A stretch of 58,078 bases of DNA from JANWXD01 sp037446115. GTDB taxonomy: Bacteria > Acidobacteriota > Terriglobia > Bryobacterales > Bryobacteraceae. The translations under genes and the position numbers were made by a program. This document shows, piece after piece, positions 26,336 through 33,508 of this stretch. The stretch is taken from contig JBBIJF010000028.1 in assembly GCA_037446115.1 (NCBI GenBank), positions 1-58,078 of the forward strand, in the 5' to 3' direction. The first letter of the stretch is position 1; each line of letters begins with the position of its first letter. The notes beneath the pieces were generated by a model, which saw only the letters and a program-made list of their open reading frames with translations, did no database searches and was not told where the DNA came from.

Positions 26336-27444
26336 TCATCGGCGTTCCCAAAGAAGTCAAGGACCAGGAGCGGCGCGTGGGCCTGGTGCCCAGCGGCGCG
26401 ACGATGCTGAAAGAAGCAGGCCACCGGGTTTTGGTGGAGTCCGGCGCCGGCGAGGGAAGCGCGATCTCGGACCGGGAATATCTGGAAGCGGGTGCAGAGA
26501 TTGTCGAGACGGCCAAGGAAGTGTGGGCCCGTGCCGACTTGGTGGTCAAAGTGAAGGAACCCCAGCCTTCCGAGTACCCTTACCTGCGGCCCGGGCTGAT
26601 CCTGTTCACCTATCTGCATCTGGCGCCGCTGCCGGAGCTGACGGAGCGGTTGCTCGAAGCGCGGGTGAGCGCGGTGGCCTACGAAACCATCCGGGAGCCG
26701 GACGGTTCCCTGCCGCTGCTGACGCCTATGAGCGAGGTGGCGGGGCGGATGGCGGTGCAGGTGGGTGCGCAGTATTTGGAAGCGCCCAACGGAGGCCGCG
26801 GCCTGCTGCTAGGGGGCGTGCCCGGCGTCGCTCCGGCGAACGTGGTCATCCTGGGCGGGGGTGTGGTGGGCCACAACGCCGCCAAGGTGGCTTTCGGCAT
26901 GGGCGCCCACGTCACGATCATTGACAAGAACCTCAACCGGCTGCGCCAGATTGACGACATCTACAACAGCCAGGTTGTGACCTTGGCCTCGAATCCCTGG
27001 ACGGTGCGCGAAGCGGTGCGGCAGGCGGATCTGGTGATCGGCGCCGTGCTGGTGCCGGGGGCCACGGCGCCGAAGCTGGTGCGGCGCGACGTGGTGGCGC
27101 AAATGAAGCGCGGAGCGGTCGTAGTGGACGTCTCCATTGACCAAGGCGGCTGCCTGGAGACGTCACGACCCACGACGCACACGCATCCGGTCTACGCCGT
27201 GGACGGCGTGTTGCATTACTGCGTCTCCAACATGCCGGCTGCCGTGCCCCACACCTCCACCTTCGCTCTGACCAATGCCACATTTCCGTATCTGCTGGAG
27301 CTGGCAAACAAGGGTCTGGAAGGCGCTTGCATGGACCACCCGGCAATCCGGGAGGGGGTCAACACGTATCAGGGCGAGGTCACACATCCGGCGGTGGCCG
27401 AATCCCAGGGCCGCCGGGCCAAGGAGCTGCTGGCTCTGGTTTAG
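26332..27444 (+). CDS. ald: Alanine dehydrogenase
   Basis: A 370-residue NAD-dependent enzyme interconverting L-alanine and pyruvate plus ammonia. The N-terminus MIIGVPKEVKDQERRVGLVP is diagnostic, with the substrate-binding Arg and Lys in this region. The nucleotide-binding part has VVILGGGVVGHNAAKVAFGM and the catalytic region VDVSIDQGGCLETSRPTTH followed by YCVSNMPAAVPHTSTFALTN. Length equals the family norm. Its 4-base overlap with the peptidoglycan-binding protein shows coupling, although the two functions are not obviously linked. Confidence 0.97.
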   Translation: MIIGVPKEVKDQERRVGLVPSGATMLKEAGHRVLVESGAGEGSAISDREYLEAGAEIVETAKEVWARADLVVKVKEPQPSEYPYLRPGLILFTYLHLAPLPELTERLLEARVSAVAYETIREPDGSLPLLTPMSEVAGRMAVQVGAQYLEAPNGGRGLLLGGVPGVAPANVVILGGGVVGHNAAKVAFGMGAHVTIIDKNLNRLRQIDDIYNSQVVTLASNPWTVREAVRQADLVIGAVLVPGATAPKLVRRDVVAQMKRGAVVVDVSIDQGGCLETSRPTTHTHPVYAVDGVLHYCVSNMPAAVPHTSTFALTNATFPYLLELANKGLEGACMDHPAIREGVNTYQGEVTHPAVAESQGRRAKELLALV

Positions 27445-27462
27445 GGGGGCCGCAGCGAGACT

Positions 27463-28437
27463 CTAGCGGGTCGCCGCTTTTGAGCGTAATCCCGGAAGGC
27501 CGCCTAGCGCGGGCGCCATCCGAACCGCCCGCAAGATCGCCTGAGAAACCGCCTCGGCTGCGGCCACTCCCAGAGCGTTGACGTCGGCCTGCGCCGTTCC
27601 GATCGAGAGCGCGATGACCAGATCGCCGTCGAACATAGTGTGGGCGGGTGAGATGGCGCGAGCCAGTCCATTCTGGGCCAGCTGGGCGAGCTTGGTGGCC
27701 TGCACCTTGCTCAGGCGTGCGTTGGTGGCGACGACGGCCAAGGTGGTATTCTCCCGGGAGAATCCGCCGCGGATGCCGCGGCGCAGGTGGCGCGCCGTAT
27801 CGGCGAGCTCCATCGTGTCCGGACTGCGGCGCGCCCCCGCGACCAGCCTGCCCGTGTCCGGATCCCGGACGTCGCCGAAGGCGTTGACGACGGCGAGGGC
27901 CGACACCAGCACGCCGGCGTAGCGCTCTTCCAGGGCCACAGTCGCCGAACCGAGACCGGATTTCATGGCCCGGCTCATGCCGAAGAGCTTTCCCACCGTG
28001 GCGCCCGTGCCTGCGCCTACGGCGCCTTCTTCGACGGGCCCGGCGGTGGCCGCCGCCGCAGCCGCCTCGCCCATTTCGCGCGTGGGACGCACGTTGGCCT
28101 TGCCGATACCAAGGTCATAGAGAATGGCGCAGGGCACGATCGGCACCTTGGCAGCCCGGGTTTCAAAGCCGACGCCTTTCTGTTCGAGGTAGCGCCGGAC
28201 GCCGGAGGCGGCCTCCAGGCCGAAGGCGCTGCCTCCCGCCAGCACCACCGCGTGGACGACATCGGTGACGTGGAGCGGGCTCATGACGGGGAACTCCTCG
28301 GTGCCCGAGGCCGAGCCGCGGATATCGGCACCGGCCACGGCGCCCGTCTCGCAGAGGATCACCGTGCAACCGGTGAGAGCGTCCAGATCGGTGGCGTGGC
28401 CGACGCGAAGGCCGGCGATTTCCGTCAACCCCTTCAT
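27463..28437 (-). CDS. P1-family peptidase (DmpA/BapA-like)
   Basis: A 324-residue N-terminal-nucleophile hydrolase-type protein of family P1/S58. The ATG at 28437 is preferred (MKGLTEIAGLRVGHATD, the standard beginning); a TTG at 28464 would add nine residues. Motifs are VVLAGGSAFGLEAASGVRRY, the segment EGAVGAGTGATVGK, and ENTTLAVVATNARLSK, where the internal autoprocessing site is expected before the conserved Thr/Ser. Relatives cleave N-terminal D- or beta-amino acids. The gene is divergent from the MCE operon. Confidence 0.9.
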   Translation of the reverse strand: MKGLTEIAGLRVGHATDLDALTGCTVILCETGAVAGADIRGSASGTEEFPVMSPLHVTDVVHAVVLAGGSAFGLEAASGVRRYLEQKGVGFETRAAKVPIVPCAILYDLGIGKANVRPTREMGEAAAAAATAGPVEEGAVGAGTGATVGKLFGMSRAMKSGLGSATVALEERYAGVLVSALAVVNAFGDVRDPDTGRLVAGARRSPDTMELADTARHLRRGIRGGFSRENTTLAVVATNARLSKVQATKLAQLAQNGLARAISPAHTMFDGDLVIALSIGTAQADVNALGVAAAEAVSQAILRAVRMAPALGGLPGLRSKAATR

Positions 28438-28504
28438 GAGCCTGGCGCGGGCAGGCCGCGCCAAGCTGCTATGGTAGCATCGTGGTTCGGAGGACGATCG
28501 CCGG

Positions 28505-29260
28505 TTGCTCGATCTCCTGAAAATGCCCGTGCTTTCCGTTCAGGAGTTCTTCGTCCTTTCCGGCCGGGCGATCCGGAACGTCACCCGGCGTCCTCACTAT
28601 GTGGACGACATCGTCCTCCAGATGGACACGATCGGCGTGGGCAGCCTGCCGATTGTGGTCTTAACGGGTTTCTTCAGCGGGGCGGTGATGGCCCTGCAGC
28701 TCACGAAAGCGCTGATGACCTACGGCGCCGTGGGCAAGACCGGGGAACTGGTGGCGATCACCCTGGTGCGCGAAATGGGACCGGTGCTGACCGCACTGAT
28801 GGTGGCGGGGCGGAATTCCTCGGGCATGGCCAGCGAGATCGGTTCGATGAAGGTTACCGAACAGATTGATGCCATGCGCGCTCTCGGGACCGATCCCACA
28901 CAGAAGCTGGTGACGCCGCGGCTGATCGCCACGGCCATTGTGCTGCCCCTGTTGACGATCATCGCCGACTTTTTGGGCCTGGTGGGCGGCTTCATGATCG
29001 CCTATTTCCTGCTGAAGATGACGCCCGCGCAGTACTGGAACAGCGCCTGGCAGGCGCTCGAATACAGCGATCTGTTCCAGGGGTTGATCAAACCTTTCGC
29101 GTTTGCCTTCGTCATTGCGCTGGTGGGGTGCCACTACGGCATGCAGACCACCGGCGGCACGCAAGGAGTGGGACGCTCCACGACGCGGGCCATGGTGGTG
29201 GCCTCGGTTTGGATCTTCGTGCTTGATTTCTTCATCACGCGCTTCTTCGTGGGCGTCTGA
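28505..29260 (+). CDS. MlaE-family ABC transporter permease
   Basis: A 251-residue permease of the Mla/MCE lipid-transport system, inner membrane. The start is TTG at 28505, supported by GGAGG at 28489-28493. The family signature runs through GFFSGAVMALQLTKAL, LVREMGPVLTALMVAGRNSS, SEIGSMKVTEQIDAMRALG and GVGRSTTRAMVVASVWIFV. It should pair with the ATPase and MCE protein that follow immediately, moving phospholipids between the membranes. Confidence 0.93.
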   Translation: MLDLLKMPVLSVQEFFVLSGRAIRNVTRRPHYVDDIVLQMDTIGVGSLPIVVLTGFFSGAVMALQLTKALMTYGAVGKTGELVAITLVREMGPVLTALMVAGRNSSGMASEIGSMKVTEQIDAMRALGTDPTQKLVTPRLIATAIVLPLLTIIADFLGLVGGFMIAYFLLKMTPAQYWNSAWQALEYSDLFQGLIKPFAFAFVIALVGCHYGMQTTGGTQGVGRSTTRAMVVASVWIFVLDFFITRFFVGV

Positions 29261-29267
29261 GACGCGG

Positions 29268-30089
29268 ATGGTGGAGCAGGCCCGTCCTCCGGCGCTGCGA
29301 TTTGACAACGTCACCGTGCGCTTTGAGGAGACTGCCGCGCTGGACCGCGCTTCGCTGGAGATCGCCGAGGGCGACAGCTGCGTGATTCTGGGCGCGGCCG
29401 CCAGCGGCAAGACGGTGCTGTTGAAGACGGCCCTGGGGTTGATCCGGCCGGACGAAGGCCGGGTGTACGTGTTCGGGGTGGATATCACGGATCTTCCGGA
29501 ACGCGAATTACAGGCGATCCGCTCGCGCATCGGTATGGTGTTTCAGGAGGGCGGTCTGTTTGACTCGCTCACGATCGAAGAGAATGTCGCCTACCCGCTG
29601 CTGAACCAGCCGGGCGCCCGTTACGGCCCGGAGGAGGTACGGCGCCGCGTCGAGGAGGCGCTGCGCTTTGTGGAACTGGAGCACACGCTGGAGAAGTTCC
29701 CCAGCGAGCTTTCCGGAGGCATGCGGCGGCGCGTGGGCATCGCCCGGGCGGTCGTGACCGAGCCGGACCTGCTGCTGTATGATTCGCCTACGGCGGGCCT
29801 GGACCCCATCACGGCGTATACGATCATGGCGCTGATCCTCAAAGAACGGGACACCCGGCGAGCCACCACGGTGATCGTGACGCAACGTTATCAGGACGGC
29901 GTGTGGCTTTCCGATTTCCGCTACAATCCCAGTAGCGGCCGTTTGGAACCTGCCTCGGGCGACGGCGACATGGCGGGGCCGAGAACACGCTTTTTCGTAT
30001 TCCGCGAAGGACGCGTGGTGTTTGAAGGAACGCGTGCGGAACTGGAAGCCTGCCGCGACGCCTACGTCGCCAAATTCGTCAGGCGCTGA
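29268..30089 (+). CDS. MlaF-like ABC ATPase with unusual catalytic residues
   Basis: A 273-residue ATP-binding subunit beginning at the ATG at 29268, eight bases after the permease. Walker A is GAAASGKT (residues 42-49) and the signature LSGGM is at 149-152. Walker B reads LLLYDSPTAGLDP, with Ser173 where the catalytic Glu normally follows the Asp. The H-loop reads VIVTQRYQDG with Gln206 in place of the switch His, followed by an insert of roughly 25 residues. Either the ATPase is slow or uses other residues, or this is a lineage-specific active variant. Context firmly makes it the partner of the MlaE permease. Confidence 0.88.
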   Translation: MVEQARPPALRFDNVTVRFEETAALDRASLEIAEGDSCVILGAAASGKTVLLKTALGLIRPDEGRVYVFGVDITDLPERELQAIRSRIGMVFQEGGLFDSLTIEENVAYPLLNQPGARYGPEEVRRRVEEALRFVELEHTLEKFPSELSGGMRRRVGIARAVVTEPDLLLYDSPTAGLDPITAYTIMALILKERDTRRATTVIVTQRYQDGVWLSDFRYNPSSGRLEPASGDGDMAGPRTRFFVFREGRVVFEGTRAELEACRDAYVAKFVRR

Positions 30090-30102
30090 CGGGCACAAGA
30101 TT

Positions 30103-31176
30103 ATGCCTTCCGCAAAAAAAGTCCGATGGGCTCAACTCAAAGTTGGGATCATGGCGATCGTGGCCATGGTCATCCTGGCGGTGCTGATCTTTCTGCTGAC
30201 GGGAACCAAGAAGCTGTTCGTGACTAAAGCCAGCCTGCGCACCTACATGGACGACTCGGCGGCGCTGGCGGTGGGGGCTCCTGTGCGGCTGAACGGCATC
30301 ATCATCGGCAACGTCACCCGTGTCGGCCTTTCGGGAGAAAAAACGCCCCGACGGGTGGTGCGCATTGACATGTCGGTGGACGCCTCCATGCTCAGCCGCA
30401 TTCCGGTGGATTCGGAGGCCGCCATCAGCGCCGAGAACGTCCTGGGCACCAAGTTCATCAACATCAAGATGGGCCAGAGCGCCGAAACGGTGCGCGACGG
30501 CGCCGAGATCCCGAGCAAAGACGTCAGCGAATTTGAAGAAGTGGTGCAGTCCGGCTACGACGTCATGGTGGCGGCACGGGATCTGCTGCGGCGCATCGAC
30601 GGCGTGGTGCGGGACGTGGAGGCTGGGCGGGGCACCATCGGCAAGCTGCTCGTGGACGAGGAACTGTACACGCGGCTTACCGGAACGGTAGCCGAGGCGC
30701 AGAAAGTGACGCAGGCGATTTCGGGCGGGCAAGGAACGGTGGGGCGGCTGCTTTACGATGAGAGCTTGTACAACGAAGTCCGCTCCACCGTGCAACGGCT
30801 GGACGAGATCGTCCAGAACGTGCAAGAAGGCCAGGGCACAGCCGGCAAGCTGCTCCGGGACCCGTCGCTGTACGACGAGGCCCGCAAGGCCGTGGCCGAG
30901 CTGAACAAACTGGTCGAGGACCTCAACGCCGGCAAAGGCACGGCCGGCAAGCTGCTCAAGGACGAAGACCTGCACCGCCAGATCCAGACCACGCTGGCTC
31001 GCTTGGAAGACACCGTGGAGAAGCTCAACAACGGGCAGGGGACGCTGGGCCAGCTGATGGTGAATCCGCAACTGTATGAGTCGTTGAACGGTGTGAGCCG
31101 GGAGCTGGAGGCGTTGCTCAAGGACTTCCGGGCGAATCCGAAGAAGTTTTTGCGGATCAAGCTGGCACTGTTTTGA
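30103..31176 (+). CDS. MlaD/MCE-domain protein with five 34-residue repeats
   Basis: A 357-residue membrane-anchored lipid-binding protein. A transmembrane helix at about residues 13-34 is followed by one MCE domain (VTKASLRTYMDDSAALAVGAP to VLGTKFINIKMG, about 40-125). Residues 175-344 hold five units of exactly 34 residues, each starting G-x-GT-x-G-(K/R/Q)-LL/LM and continuing with an acidic-L-Y motif and a helical stretch. Such tails build the needle or barrel of MCE hexamers. The start at 30103 was chosen over an upstream one that overlaps the ATPase gene. Confidence 0.92.
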   Translation: MPSAKKVRWAQLKVGIMAIVAMVILAVLIFLLTGTKKLFVTKASLRTYMDDSAALAVGAPVRLNGIIIGNVTRVGLSGEKTPRRVVRIDMSVDASMLSRIPVDSEAAISAENVLGTKFINIKMGQSAETVRDGAEIPSKDVSEFEEVVQSGYDVMVAARDLLRRIDGVVRDVEAGRGTIGKLLVDEELYTRLTGTVAEAQKVTQAISGGQGTVGRLLYDESLYNEVRSTVQRLDEIVQNVQEGQGTAGKLLRDPSLYDEARKAVAELNKLVEDLNAGKGTAGKLLKDEDLHRQIQTTLARLEDTVEKLNNGQGTLGQLMVNPQLYESLNGVSRELEALLKDFRANPKKFLRIKLALF

Positions 31177-31949
31177 GCAGGGCGCGGCAGTTGATCGTGA
31201 ACGCCGATGATTTCGGCTTCACGCAGGACGTCAACGCGGGGATTATCGAGGCCCATGAGCGGGGTATCGTCACCGCTGCGACGCTCATGTCCACCGGCGC
31301 GGCCTTCGCCGACGCGGTGGAGCGGGCGCAAGCATATCCGGCCCTCGACGTGGGCTGTCACCTGGTGCTGGTGGGGGCCCCAGGGCTGCCGGCAAATGTG
31401 GCCGCGCTGGCTGCGGCCGTGGCGGCAAAGCGGCTGCCGATCCTGGACATCCTGCGTGCCCAGGTGGAGACAATCATGCGGGCCGGCCTCCGTCCCACCC
31501 ATGCCGACACGCATAAGCACACGCACCTGCTTCCGCCGGTGTTTGAGGCCGTTGCGCGAGTAGCGGAAGAGTTCGGCATCCCGTGGGTGCGGCGGCCTCT
31601 GCCGGCGCCGTGGTTCGGGAGGGTCCTGGAGCGGATCCCGGCGCGCTACGGGCTGCGCATGACGGACCACTTCGCGGGATTCCGGCTGACGGGCCGTTTT
31701 GGCGCGGCGGAGCTGGTGCGGATGATCGAGCGGCTGCCTCCCGGGCTAACGGAATTCATGTGCCACCCGGGGCGGTGCACCGAGGAGTTACGCCGCGCGC
31801 CGACGCGGCTAAAAGAAAGTCGCCAGCGCGAGGTGGCGGCGCTCACCGCGCCGGAAGTGAGGCAGGCCCTCGGGGCCTCAGGCGTCCGCCTGGTGAGTTT
31901 TCGGGAGTTGTCGGGCGCGGACCCGCGAGCCGGCGGCGTCCTGGTGTAA
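31173..31949 (+). CDS. YdjC/ChbG-HpnK-type carbohydrate deacetylase
   Basis: A 258-residue zinc-dependent deacetylase. The opening LIVNADDFGFTQDVNAGI is the family hallmark, with the metal-binding Asp, and TATLMSTG, VGCHLVLV and PTHADTHKHTHLLPPVFEA carry the other metal ligands. ChbG deacetylates chitooligosaccharides and HpnK acts on an amino sugar attached to hopanoids; the length fits either. The TTG start overlaps the MCE stop (31173-31176), so it is translated with the lipid-transport genes, which slightly favours a lipid-linked or envelope-glycan substrate. Confidence 0.88.
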   Translation: MSRARQLIVNADDFGFTQDVNAGIIEAHERGIVTAATLMSTGAAFADAVERAQAYPALDVGCHLVLVGAPGLPANVAALAAAVAAKRLPILDILRAQVETIMRAGLRPTHADTHKHTHLLPPVFEAVARVAEEFGIPWVRRPLPAPWFGRVLERIPARYGLRMTDHFAGFRLTGRFGAAELVRMIERLPPGLTEFMCHPGRCTEELRRAPTRLKESRQREVAALTAPEVRQALGASGVRLVSFRELSGADPRAGGVLV

Positions 31950-31992
31950 ACTGGGATTCGAAAACAGGAGGTGGGTCTTCTCCAGTAGCCGG

Positions 31993-32808
31993 TTGCCAGA
32001 GATTGGACCCGCCGGGCTTGGGCAGCGTATCAAGAGCGCGGCGGGGTCAATTTTTGCGCTGGTGTTTCCCGAAGAATGCCGTGTGTGCGGGTGCCCTTTG
32101 AGGGCGGTCACACGCATACCGGTGTGCGCTGCGTGCCTGGCCAGCCCCACACCGCTTTCGGCCGAGTTCTTCTGTCGGGATTGCGGGACGCCCTTTCTGA
32201 ACCGGTTTCCGCTCGATGAGCAGGGTCGCTGCGCCCTGTGCCGGAGCGGCCTACGCGGGTTTGACGCAGCTTACACCTTCGGGGCTTACAAGGGGGCGCT
32301 TCGCGAGCTCATTCATCTGTTCAAGTACGCCGGTGTGCGGACCCTGGCGCGGCCGCTTGGCGAGTATTTGGCCATGGCCCTCCCGCGCGACCGGCGCTTC
32401 GATGCTCTGGTGCCGATGCCGCTGCACTGGTTCCGGCGCTGGAGGCGCGGCTTCAATCAGTCCGAGCTGCTGGCGCGGGAAGTGTCGCGGCGGTGCGGCA
32501 TCCCGGTCCTGAAGGCGGTGCGGCGAACTCGTGCGACGCGCTCCCAGGCGGGCTTGAGCCATTCGGCCCGCCGCCAGAATGTGGCGGGAGCATTCCGTGT
32601 TCGGCGCCGCGTCCGGCTGGAGGGGTTGCGGATTCTGCTGGTAGATGACGTCATGACGACGGGCGCCACCGCGGCGGCGTGCGCCTCGGCCCTGAAGCGT
32701 GCCGGCGCCGCAACGGTGGCTCTGCTGGCGTTGGCGCGGGTAGACCGGCGTGCGGCAGCGCCCGCCGTTGTCGAATCCGGGGTGGCTCTGGGGGCGAGCT
32801 CAAGATGA
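31993..32808 (+). CDS. ComF-family phosphoribosyltransferase-like protein
   Basis: A 271-residue protein of the ComF/GntX family. The N-terminus has two zinc knuckles (CRVCGCPL...CAAC and CRDCGTPF...CALC). The phosphoribosyltransferase domain shows VPMPLHWFRRWRRGFNQSELLA and the PRPP loop ILLVDDVMTTGATA. In naturally competent bacteria ComF is needed for DNA uptake, but it is also widespread without competence. The start is uncertain: an in-frame TAG lies at 31987, so TTG 31993 is the earliest possibility, yet the perfect Shine-Dalgarno AGGAGGTG at 31966-31973 is about 20 bases away. Confidence 0.88.
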   Translation: MPEIGPAGLGQRIKSAAGSIFALVFPEECRVCGCPLRAVTRIPVCAACLASPTPLSAEFFCRDCGTPFLNRFPLDEQGRCALCRSGLRGFDAAYTFGAYKGALRELIHLFKYAGVRTLARPLGEYLAMALPRDRRFDALVPMPLHWFRRWRRGFNQSELLAREVSRRCGIPVLKAVRRTRATRSQAGLSHSARRQNVAGAFRVRRRVRLEGLRILLVDDVMTTGATAAACASALKRAGAATVALLALARVDRRAAAPAVVESGVALGASSR

Positions 32809-33332
32809 ACAACCACGATCGCCTTCGCCGTCCGGTGCTGGTGCTGAACGCCAGCTACGAGCCGATCAACATCTGTGCGGCGCGCCGGGCGATTGTGTTG
32901 ATCCTTAAAGGGGTCGCGGCTGCCGAAGAGCTCTGTCACGTGGCGGTGCACTCGGCTTGGCGCGTCATGCCGCTGCCTTCGGTGATCCGCCTGCTTGAGT
33001 ACCGCCGGATTCCGCACCAGACGCGGCCCCTGTCTCGTAAGAACATCCTCATGCGCGACCGCTACACCTGCCAGTACTGCGGGCGGACGCTGCCTTCCTC
33101 GGAGCTGACGCTCGATCATGTGATTCCGCGCTCCCGGGGCGGGGAGACGGCTTGGGAAAACCTGGTGACCTGCTGCCATGACTGCAACAACCGCAAGGGC
33201 AACCGCACCCCGGAAGAGGCGGGCATGAAGCTGTTGCGTCTGCCGCGCCCTTTCACCCTGCACACCAGCCGCCACATCATGCGCCAGCTCGCCCACGCCG
33301 ACGAGCGCTGGAAGAAGTACTTGTTTTACTGA
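32805..33332 (+). CDS. HNH endonuclease family protein
   Basis: A 175-residue HNH protein whose ATG overlaps the ComF stop (ATGA at 32805-32808). Residues about 7-60 form the domain often found in front of acidobacterial/cyanobacterial-type HNH proteins (RRPVLVLNASYEPINICAAR). The HNH core has CQYCGRTLPSSELTLDHVIP, SRGGETAWENLVTCC and CHDCNNRKGNRTPEEA, with two zinc CxxC pairs and the catalytic DH. A housekeeping nuclease rather than a mobile one is suggested by its operon position; the target is unknown. Confidence 0.9.
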   Translation: MNNHDRLRRPVLVLNASYEPINICAARRAIVLILKGVAAAEELCHVAVHSAWRVMPLPSVIRLLEYRRIPHQTRPLSRKNILMRDRYTCQYCGRTLPSSELTLDHVIPRSRGGETAWENLVTCCHDCNNRKGNRTPEEAGMKLLRLPRPFTLHTSRHIMRQLAHADERWKKYLFY

Positions 33333-33378
33333 CCACCTGAACGCCCGACGTGGTTTTGTGCGTTTCAGCGGTTCGGTA

Positions 33379-33403
33379 GTACCTACAGTACCGTACCAGT
33401 ACC
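33379..33403 (+). promoter_or_regulatory. Clustered GTACC repeats upstream of radical SAM promoter
   Basis: Four GTACC pentamers start at 33379, 33388, 33393 and 33399, three of them as AGTACC. They lie 18-42 bases upstream of the -35 element at 33421. This is the position expected for an activator site, though no regulator is known. Confidence 0.35.
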
Positions 33404-33420
33404 GACATGTGCCGACAAGA

Positions 33421-33449
33421 TTGACGTGGAACTCAAAGGCACATATACT
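33421..33449 (+). promoter_or_regulatory. Near-consensus sigma70 promoter for the radical SAM gene
   Basis: TTGACG (33421-33426), a 17-base spacer and TATACT (33444-33449). One of the best sigma70-type matches in the window. The leader to the ATG at 33509 is about 53 bases and ends with a G-rich ribosome site. Confidence 0.7.
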
Positions 33450-33508
33450 GAAGTAGGCGTTTTGGCCCCGGCCTTGTTTCGGTCGGTGACGTACTCGTGG
33501 GGTGGGGT

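Noticed and set aside
29103..29267. N-terminal extension of the MlaF-like ATPase
   Set aside because: It would overlap the permease gene by more than 150 bases and has no homology-like sequence. The ATG at 29268 starts eight bases after the permease.
33332..33356. ACCAC/GTGGT stem followed by TTTT after the HNH gene
   Set aside because: Only a 5-bp stem with a long loop. Too weak to call a terminator.
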